From Bacteroides timonensis (GTDB lineage Bacteria; Bacteroidota; Bacteroidia; Bacteroidales; Bacteroidaceae), in contig NZ_CBVI010000012.1 of NCBI RefSeq assembly GCF_000513195.1, positions 1 through 64,000 of the forward strand: 64,000 nt of DNA. The letters run 5' to 3'. Positions 54,541-61,805 of the stretch are shown in pieces. The notes beneath the pieces were generated by a model. The model ran no database searches and was not told the origin of the DNA. It saw only the letters and a list, made by a program, of their open reading frames with translations. Position 1 is the first letter of the stretch, and every line of letters begins with the position of its first letter. Both the position numbers and the translations under genes were made by a program.

Positions 54541-56487
54541 TCATCGAATCATACCGGCAAAGCCACCGTTCGGAAGAACTTTCACTTTTACCGTCCCATT
54601 TGTATTTTCTACAGGCATGTAGTCAAAGCTATCCTTATCTTTTCCATCTATAATCATAGTGAATGATCTATCTTCACATCCGACGGGCAAAGTAAATTCT
54701 ATTTCTCGTTCCTCCTCCTTACCGCTGATGCCGCCGATATACCATACATCACCGGAACGACGTGCCACAACAGCATAATCAGCCGGATAGCCGGCCAACA
54801 GGATGCTCTCGTCCCAGGCTGCGGGTACTTCTTTCAGGAATTGTTTGGGTTGCTCCGGCAAAGAAAGATAAGACTCCGCCTTATCAGCATAACATTGGAA
54901 ACCGGATTCGAAGACAACTGCAAGGGCCAACTGATGTCCCATAGTTGTCCTGCGTATAGCTGGTACTCCCTGACGTACTTTATCAGAGAAAGTCACCGGG
55001 GTATAATCCATCGAACCGACTACATTGCGTGTGAAAGGTACAGTAGCATTGTGTTTTGCCGCCTGGTCGCAACGTTCCTGACGTCCCAGAGTTTCTGCAC
55101 CCCGGATAGCTTCCGTGGTCAGCATATTCGGATACGTACGTTCAAAGCCACGGGGTAGAGTGGCACCATGAAGATCTACCAGCAAATGATTATCTGCCGC
55201 ATCTTTCAATAAAGCCGGATAAAGTTGAATAATACGTTGTTTGTCTGTATCAAAGAAATCGACCTTGATTCCTTTCACTCCTACTTCACTGATGCGTTTC
55301 ATTTCTGCACGACGTAATTCAGGATCGCTCATCAGACGATGCGCCGGTATAGAATCCTTTTCACGTCCTGCACCGGAATGGTACCATAACCAAACACCCA
55401 CTCCCTTTTTCTGCGCGTATTTCACGACATCTTCCATAGTGCCACCGTTGCCCATGTTTTGCCAACCGGCATCAATCAGCATATATTCCCAACCCATTTC
55501 TGCGCTAAGATCCACATATTTCAGCTGCGCTTTATAATCACGGGGAGTACCGCCATTAGACCACCAACTCCAGGATGCGCGTCCGGCCTTTATCCAGGAT
55601 TCATCATTCAATACAGATGCAGGATTCAGGTGCGAAATCATTTGTGTCTGGAATATAGTATTCAGATCATCTCCTATGATAATAGCACGCCAGGGAGTGA
55701 ACCACGGTAATTCCGATACCGGTTCTACTGCATCCGGTACAATTGGTTCATCCGGCTCCGGAAAACGGATTTTATATGCTTTATCGGTTCCGGCATTATC
55801 AATATGAGTAGCAGGATATGAGCCATCCAGATGAGCTTCCGTTATCATCATCCAGACTCCGTTGGTGTTGAATAGCATAGGGAATGCCCAACCACGTCCA
55901 TGTCCACATTCCGAACGGATATCTATTTCACTTCGGCAATATTGTTCATAGCTCGGTTTGTGACGATCGTTCCAGTCATACGGATGTATCCACGCTTTTC
56001 CATTTACGGGTACGGCAAACTCTGTATGTTCAGATTGGATAGTCCGCATTTGTCCATCCTCTCCGGGTAGTTCATAGCGGAAAGCCACTCCGTCATTATA
56101 TACCCTTACGATCAAATTAAACCGCTTATCCTCTTTAGTACGGAAAGTAAAAGTCTGTTCACGACACTCATCCGTAGTATTCATCTTCTTACCGGATTTT
56201 AGCTGATAAGCATTAGAAATATCTTTCACAGCAGAAACGGAAACAAATTGTGCGTCTTTTCCATACTCACAATTATCCATAACCAGCCCTAAAAGAGATT
56301 TCTCCATCGCCACTCCATCTTTATAAAAGACAGAGTAACTAAGCATTGTACTTCCATTTTCTTGTTTATTCTCCAAGGCAAAGCGGACGTTGCTGTCTTT
56401 AGATACTAATTCCCATGCATCAGGAGCCGTACAAGAAGCCATTAATATTACAAACAGAAACAGTACTGTATTCAATAGTTTTTTCAT
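54541..56487 (-). CDS. GH97 glycoside hydrolase, retaining (alpha-galactosidase-like) type, lipoprotein
   Basis: 648 residues from the ATG at 56487, which starts a lipoprotein signal (lipobox Met-Ala-Ser-Cys). The N-terminal sandwich (about 30-260) and TIM barrel (about 270-540) are typical. GH97 exists in inverting (SusB) and retaining forms; here the retaining nucleophile is present as Asp410 in 'IKVDFFDTDKQ' (Asp415 in the B. thetaiotaomicron alpha-galactosidase BT1871), with Glu459 in 'TTEAIRGAE' as the acid/base candidate. That favours alpha-galactosidase over alpha-glucosidase. The next gene upstream (GH28) ends only 8 bases before this start. Confidence 0.9.
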   Translation of the reverse strand: MKKLLNTVLFLFVILMASCTAPDAWELVSKDSNVRFALENKQENGSTMLSYSVFYKDGVAMEKSLLGLVMDNCEYGKDAQFVSVSAVKDISNAYQLKSGKKMNTTDECREQTFTFRTKEDKRFNLIVRVYNDGVAFRYELPGEDGQMRTIQSEHTEFAVPVNGKAWIHPYDWNDRHKPSYEQYCRSEIDIRSECGHGRGWAFPMLFNTNGVWMMITEAHLDGSYPATHIDNAGTDKAYKIRFPEPDEPIVPDAVEPVSELPWFTPWRAIIIGDDLNTIFQTQMISHLNPASVLNDESWIKAGRASWSWWSNGGTPRDYKAQLKYVDLSAEMGWEYMLIDAGWQNMGNGGTMEDVVKYAQKKGVGVWLWYHSGAGREKDSIPAHRLMSDPELRRAEMKRISEVGVKGIKVDFFDTDKQRIIQLYPALLKDAADNHLLVDLHGATLPRGFERTYPNMLTTEAIRGAETLGRQERCDQAAKHNATVPFTRNVVGSMDYTPVTFSDKVRQGVPAIRRTTMGHQLALAVVFESGFQCYADKAESYLSLPEQPKQFLKEVPAAWDESILLAGYPADYAVVARRSGDVWYIGGISGKEEEREIEFTLPVGCEDRSFTMIIDGKDKDSFDYMPVENTNGTVKVKVLPNGGFAGMIR

Positions 56488-56495
56488 GGTATTTA

Positions 56496-57869
56496 TCATT
56501 TATATATTTGTATATCCCCATCTTCACAAATAATCTCCGGACGAGCATCGGGGTTCTTCAACTCAAACGTAACATTCTTCAGTTTCAACCCTTTCACGTG
56601 GCGTGCCCATACTCCGTATGCCGGAATCTTAGGCCCGAAAGTTTTTACCTCCGGGTATTTATCTATAGCTTCAGGTACCTGAGACAAGGCATCCTCAGGA
56701 GTTCCTGTACCCAATAAACGAATATGAATATTTTCTAAAGTCAGGTTTGTGATGTAATGTCCCGGAATACCCGTAATCAGAATACCGGAAGGAGGTGTGA
56801 GTTGAGCCTTATCTGCAGCCACCGCTTTCACATTACGGATTATCACATTTTCAAAGACACCGATAGGTTGCCGGGTATCTTCCTGTTTACGGAATACACT
56901 CAGGCGGGCACCCAAACGAAATAGCATCGGCGTACGTACTTCGTCCATTGTGATATCAGAGATTTCCACATTACGCAAATGGGCTCCATCTACAGAGAAT
57001 AACTTAATACCTCCATTCTTGGTGTCGTAAATATGACAATTACTGATCTTGATGTTCTCAAATCCTGCCATGGATTCTGTTCCCATCTTGATACCTGCCT
57101 GATTACTTTTCAACTTCATGTCCGTAACAATGATGTCATCACATCCCATTTTACTGGCAGTAGTCTTAAAGCAAAGAGCATCGTCACCACTGACAATATC
57201 ACAATTACTAATGCGTACATGCTGGCAACCATCAATATTAATACCATCGTTGTGAGCCACTCCAAAGCTGCGTATCGTCACATTATGGATATTCACATTG
57301 CGGCATTGGAAATAATGGGAAGTCCAGGCACCTGCATATTTTAAAGTAACTCCTTCTACGCGTACACCTTCGCAACGCACCCAGCGAAGCAGGAAAGGAC
57401 GCAATCCCCAACGCTGTCCTTCCGGACGGGTATCTACTTTTATATGCCGTTCTTTCAAAGCCGAACCTTGACCATCGATAGCACCTTCACCCTCTAATGC
57501 CACATTTTTAGCATCCACCGCTACCAGTAATGCCCAACCGACATCGATACCCAGACCTTCCGTAAAAGGATCAAGGTTATCGTAAACTTTATAATCGGTA
57601 GTACCCAGAATAAGGGCATCTTTCTCCAAATGTAAAGTTACATTATCTTTTAGCACGATAGTAGCCGACAAATAGGTTCCGGCAGGCACAAGCACCGTTC
57701 CACCGCCTGCTTTATGACAAGCATCAATTGCTTTCTGGATGGCCGGTGAATCCATCCTTTTGCCATTTCCCCGTGCACCGTACTTCTTTACATTGAATGT
57801 TTCAGCCTGCAAAGTAAATGGCAGTACAAGCAATAGTGACAACAGTAATAAATTCTTTTTCGTTTTCAT
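56496..57869 (-). CDS. GH28-family beta-helix glycosidase with altered active-site motifs
   Basis: 457 residues with a signal peptide (1-22). The helix begins with 'FNVKKYGARGNGKRMDSPAIQKAIDACHKAGGGTVLVPAG', the usual start for GH28. The catalytic Asp cluster is visible as 'HNDGINIDG' (about 205-213) and 'VSGDDALCF' with Asp229-Asp230. The later canonical 'GHG' is replaced by 'KMGTES', and the 'RIK' subsite motif by 'GIKLF'. Such variants are common among Bacteroides exo-acting GH28 proteins on branched pectins, so activity is likely but not on plain polygalacturonan. It sits between GH97 and the longer DUF362 protein. Confidence 0.85.
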   Translation of the reverse strand: MKTKKNLLLLSLLLVLPFTLQAETFNVKKYGARGNGKRMDSPAIQKAIDACHKAGGGTVLVPAGTYLSATIVLKDNVTLHLEKDALILGTTDYKVYDNLDPFTEGLGIDVGWALLVAVDAKNVALEGEGAIDGQGSALKERHIKVDTRPEGQRWGLRPFLLRWVRCEGVRVEGVTLKYAGAWTSHYFQCRNVNIHNVTIRSFGVAHNDGINIDGCQHVRISNCDIVSGDDALCFKTTASKMGCDDIIVTDMKLKSNQAGIKMGTESMAGFENIKISNCHIYDTKNGGIKLFSVDGAHLRNVEISDITMDEVRTPMLFRLGARLSVFRKQEDTRQPIGVFENVIIRNVKAVAADKAQLTPPSGILITGIPGHYITNLTLENIHIRLLGTGTPEDALSQVPEAIDKYPEVKTFGPKIPAYGVWARHVKGLKLKNVTFELKNPDARPEIICEDGDIQIYK

Positions 57870-57889
57870 GATTAGTATTGGTTAATTAA

Positions 57890-60070
57890 CTATTTAATTT
57901 CCTTTGCAATATTCACTGTATAAATCTTATTACTGCGCCGTCCCGGATGTTCCAAACGCAATTCATTGGTACCTTTGGCCAAGGCTACAGGAAAAATAAA
58001 TTCTCTACGTTTTTCACCGGAGGTAGCCAAATAACCGATATTCTCACTAATCTTCTCTCCATTAATATATAAGTAAGAGGGAACCGGATTGCCACCCGTA
58101 TAAGATACGATGAAATAGTATTCACCTTTATGCGGAATGTTCACTTTCCAACTCACACTTCCTTCTGAACTTCCTTTCTCGCCTTTGAATTCTACCGAAC
58201 CATCCTCATTCAAGGATGCAGATCCCTGTCTTTCCATATCTTTAGCTTGACATATCTCTATATTTTCCAAGCGACGTACCACTACACGTTGTGAAGATGT
58301 TACTTTTCCATTTGCCAAAGTTTTCAGATCAAACTCAGTCGTCTTAGAAATAGACAAAGGAATGATGCCTTCTGCATCTTCCAAACGTTTACCATTCAAT
58401 CGCACTTCCTCTGCATGAGATGTTTTATAATGCAAAGCATTTTCATCTGCGTAGAAGTATTCTATTGCCGGACGTTTTTCATTCAACGGAACTCTGTATA
58501 ATTCGATTCCTTTACCTGTACCCAGATTACGGCTGTACATCCGATGTGTCGGATTATTCCAATGTTCATGTACGCCCAAGCTACCTTGCTCTTTTCCGAC
58601 ATAAGCTATTCCTGAAGGAGGATTCCCTATATTTGCCGCCTCATGAAGAAAATTGTCGGCATTGGCACATAAAGGAAGTTCCGAATAAATGAAATCAAGT
58701 ACCACTGATTCGATAGCGACCTGATCATTGGAAGCCAGAAAACTGGAAGTCCAGCCATTATTGAACGGAGGAAGTTGGAAACGTACCGCTTTCCCGTTAT
58801 GCTTGGGATTTACGTACATAGCATCCACCAGATACACCAAAGTATTTCCACCTATACGCTCGTGAGCCATCAGATCGACAATGCTATTATAAGTGCCCAT
58901 ACCACGGAAAGAAGACCAGTCACGAATAGAAAGATGCAAAGGCGGTACATTGCCTATGGAACCAAACTGATTCTTACCAGTAGCCGTTATGGCAGTCTGT
59001 CCGGCACTGTCCCTCCATTTATCGGTCGGTTCTGAGTGTCTTTTCATCAATGCCATGTTAATCATATAGTCGGCTTCATAAGCCGCACGTGCCAAACTTC
59101 TGGCACCGGCATCGGTTATCTCGCTGGAATAACAAATCACGTTAGGAACAAATCCTCCCCAATTCTGATAATGTACATCCGGATAAACCGGCTGTACATA
59201 GTCATAAACAGCCGAAATACCCCGACGCTGTGCATCATATACTGTTATACAGTTCTGAGGAACCTTCATGATATTCACCAATTGATGCAGCAAAGAATAC
59301 ACTGACTGTGGAGTAGCATCAATAATATTAGTTCCACCATTGTCATTCAGATTAATCTTGATAGCAATCTTCTCACCTTTCTTATACTTTACCGCTCCCT
59401 TACCTTTCTTATAATTAAAGGTTCTGAACAATTCATCCCATGCCTTATCAATCGTATTCTGGCGGGTCAGTGCAATAATCACTCCCTCCATCATATCATC
59501 GACACGTGTCTGACTATTATTATCCGGATCCGAATAAAGTCCTCTTTTTCCACCCCAGGCAGCCGCCTTCGGATCATATGCCCATGCCACCCGCCCCGGA
59601 TGAATTCCTTTGGCTACTCCTATCGGAGTGTTGGGAGCATCAATAGGCACAAAACGTCCCATATCAGTACCATTATCAATTTGCTTACGAATGACCTGTC
59701 CCATCAGAGAATTATCCACTGACATTATATATAATGTACACGATAATAATATACCGACTGCCAATACGGACACCCCCATATAGAACCGACGGGAATGCCA
59801 CAAGAGTTTGAAACGTTTCCACGCACCAAATCCAACCAATGTGCTACTGATAAAAGCTACGAAAGAGAAAGCGATAGGAGCTGCAATTTGCTGACAGGGA
59901 TAGTCTATTCTGGAAGGTTTGGGCACAACACGTATCAAAAACCAGATCAGAGCTGCTAACCCGAACAGAGGAAAGCAAATCTTCAAAACAACATTTTTCT
60001 TGTTGATTCCAACGATCCGTCCACTCTTCGGACAAGTCTTAAAGAACCATCTTTTTATTTTTGTATTCAT
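57890..60070 (-). CDS. Membrane DUF362-domain protein with C-terminal carbohydrate-binding-like domain
   Basis: 726 residues. Three transmembrane helices fill the N-terminus (about 28-46, 66-86 and 98-118), so the rest is probably periplasmic. The DUF362 region (about 150-500) includes 'GEKIAIKINLNDNGGTN', 'ITVYDAQRRGISAVYDYV', 'EADYMINMALMKRHS' and 'SFLASNDQVAIESVVLDF'. Residues about 640-726 form a beta-sandwich that looks like a CBM6/CBM35-type module ('GEYYFIVSYTGG', 'GTNELRLEHPGRR'). DUF362 has no settled function; there are no Cys clusters here for Fe-S binding. It is the first gene of the operon ending at 48131, with its promoter 35 bases upstream. Confidence 0.75.
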   Translation of the reverse strand: MNTKIKRWFFKTCPKSGRIVGINKKNVVLKICFPLFGLAALIWFLIRVVPKPSRIDYPCQQIAAPIAFSFVAFISSTLVGFGAWKRFKLLWHSRRFYMGVSVLAVGILLSCTLYIMSVDNSLMGQVIRKQIDNGTDMGRFVPIDAPNTPIGVAKGIHPGRVAWAYDPKAAAWGGKRGLYSDPDNNSQTRVDDMMEGVIIALTRQNTIDKAWDELFRTFNYKKGKGAVKYKKGEKIAIKINLNDNGGTNIIDATPQSVYSLLHQLVNIMKVPQNCITVYDAQRRGISAVYDYVQPVYPDVHYQNWGGFVPNVICYSSEITDAGARSLARAAYEADYMINMALMKRHSEPTDKWRDSAGQTAITATGKNQFGSIGNVPPLHLSIRDWSSFRGMGTYNSIVDLMAHERIGGNTLVYLVDAMYVNPKHNGKAVRFQLPPFNNGWTSSFLASNDQVAIESVVLDFIYSELPLCANADNFLHEAANIGNPPSGIAYVGKEQGSLGVHEHWNNPTHRMYSRNLGTGKGIELYRVPLNEKRPAIEYFYADENALHYKTSHAEEVRLNGKRLEDAEGIIPLSISKTTEFDLKTLANGKVTSSQRVVVRRLENIEICQAKDMERQGSASLNEDGSVEFKGEKGSSEGSVSWKVNIPHKGEYYFIVSYTGGNPVPSYLYINGEKISENIGYLATSGEKRREFIFPVALAKGTNELRLEHPGRRSNKIYTVNIAKEIK

Positions 60071-60104
60071 TTCATTAGATATAAAGGATTATCTTTCATG
60101 GTTA

Positions 60105-60171
60105 CAAAAATAGGCAGATAAAAAAGAGACGGTTATCAGTATTCCATCAAATACTTGAAAAATCGTCTCAA
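60105..60171 (-). promoter_or_regulatory. Promoter and operator of the right-hand enzyme operon
   Basis: Read on the plus strand: CAAAAATA (60105-60112, perfect -7 complement), GGTTATCA (60131-60138), ACTTG (60153-60157), GTCTCAA (60165-60171), and TCAA half-sites at 60147-60150 and 60168-60171, 21 bp apart. All elements are at the same offsets as at 43579-43645. The predicted start near 60098 gives a 28-base leader. The element sits in the 117-base gap between the two DUF362 genes. Confidence 0.68.
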
Positions 60172-60187
60172 CCAAGCAGACAGTATC

Positions 60188-61762
60188 TTATTTATGTAAA
60201 TAGACTAACTCTATTCCAATGTCTTTCCCCATATTACGGCTATATTTCTTTTCTTCCGGATTATTCCAATGCTCCAAAACTCCGAGGCTGCCAACTCCTG
60301 TGCCATCTCTTTCCGGATCATAGAAAGTGGCGGACAACGGACGGTCTGCCAGAGCCGCTTCCACCAGATACATATCGCAATAATCCACATCGGCCATACG
60401 CGGAAACTCCGCACTCAGGAAATCAATACCCACCGCATCAATGGCTACCGGATCTTGAGAAGCCAGCAGTGAGCAAGGCCAGTCTCCATTAAACGGTGAT
60501 ATCTTCCATTTACCGGAAGGCGCCCCGTTCACCTTTTCCGAACCATATAGACCATCTATCAGAAAAAGCATTGTCTTTTGTCCCAGATCTTTATGTGCAA
60601 TATAATCGGTGAAAGTCATATAGCGTGGCTTTCCACCACGATCCTGATTAAAATTATTATGCTGATTTTTACGGAAGTCCTTGTTTATGTCCGTTACTCC
60701 ATACCAGTTTTTCGCACAGAGTGTCACTCCCTGTCCACCATGTCCTTTCAACAATGCCATATTTATCAAATAATCAGCTTCAAGTGCACATTTCGCCAAT
60801 CCTCTTGCCAAACGACCGTTATCGGCTGAATACGGAATCGCATCTGCCGTATAAGTTGATCGGGTACGTCCGTTTCCACCGTCATTATCCAGACATACGA
60901 CACCGGGAAATTCTGCATGACATTTATCATAAAGAGCCTTTGTTATAAAACGGCTGGCATCGAATACCGTGATTTGCTCCTGAGGCACACCACCGTCATT
61001 TACCAAACTACGAAGCAAAGCAAGCGTCAGATGCGGAGAGGCATTCAACTGTTCACAATCTTCATGTGAGAAAGTATTATTCTGATTAATCTTGATAGCA
61101 ATTCTTTCTCCTTTCCTATATCCATACTTCCCTCTATCATGCTGTTGATTGAAATAAGCAAAAAGAGATTTCCAGGCTGCCTTTTCTTTCTTCTCTCCGG
61201 TCAAGGACAAGAGAGACTGGTTTAGAAGCCAGTCAGCATCTGTCTGATTATTCCAGCGATCTTCAAACCAAAAGCCCTCTCCTTTCTCCCATGTAGCGAC
61301 ACCCGGTGCATGAGTCCATACCACCCGTCCCGGATAAATACCTTTCGCCTCTCCTACCGGATTATTCTTTCCCCATGCCATACGGGGTTCTCTCACCGGA
61401 AGAACAGTTTGAGCCAACAGCTCAGTACTGTTTTCTACCAACATCAAAGTTCCGAAAAAACAAAGACCTGCAAATGCAAAGACTCCTATTGCCATTTTCC
61501 GGTTATGAAATGCTTCACGTAGCTTACGCAGGCTCACCCAGACTCCCATGAACGAGAGTAAGTACATGACAAATGCGGACATCAGCGGTGCCGCTGTCTG
61601 CATACATGGATAGCTGGCGCGGGAAGGTTTCGGAATAACCCGTACTAAAAACCAGATAGTAGAAAAAAGACCGAGTCCCCAAAAGAAGAGTATCTGTATC
61701 CCTCTGGAAGTAAATTCCCCTTTCTCGGTCCTTTCTTTAAAATATAAATAAATACGTTTCAT
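60188..61762 (-). CDS. Membrane DUF362-domain protein, short paralogue
   Basis: 524 residues with three N-terminal transmembrane helices (about 24-42, 58-76 and 92-110). The DUF362 region matches the neighbouring 726-residue protein segment by segment: 'GERIAIKINQNNTF', 'ITVFDASRFITKALYDK', 'EADYLINMALLKGHGG', 'SLLASQDPVAIDAVGIDF' and the shared ending 'LGVLEHWNNPEEKKYSRNMGKDIGIEL'. It lacks the C-terminal binding module. The two genes clearly come from a tandem duplication and now belong to different transcripts, since a promoter lies between them. It starts 43 bases after the partial beta-helix gene. Confidence 0.78.
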   Translation of the reverse strand: MKRIYLYFKERTEKGEFTSRGIQILFFWGLGLFSTIWFLVRVIPKPSRASYPCMQTAAPLMSAFVMYLLSFMGVWVSLRKLREAFHNRKMAIGVFAFAGLCFFGTLMLVENSTELLAQTVLPVREPRMAWGKNNPVGEAKGIYPGRVVWTHAPGVATWEKGEGFWFEDRWNNQTDADWLLNQSLLSLTGEKKEKAAWKSLFAYFNQQHDRGKYGYRKGERIAIKINQNNTFSHEDCEQLNASPHLTLALLRSLVNDGGVPQEQITVFDASRFITKALYDKCHAEFPGVVCLDNDGGNGRTRSTYTADAIPYSADNGRLARGLAKCALEADYLINMALLKGHGGQGVTLCAKNWYGVTDINKDFRKNQHNNFNQDRGGKPRYMTFTDYIAHKDLGQKTMLFLIDGLYGSEKVNGAPSGKWKISPFNGDWPCSLLASQDPVAIDAVGIDFLSAEFPRMADVDYCDMYLVEAALADRPLSATFYDPERDGTGVGSLGVLEHWNNPEEKKYSRNMGKDIGIELVYLHK

Positions 61763-61805
61763 ACTTTCTCACCATTATCTATTATTTCTTCATGTTTCTC
61801 CGTTC

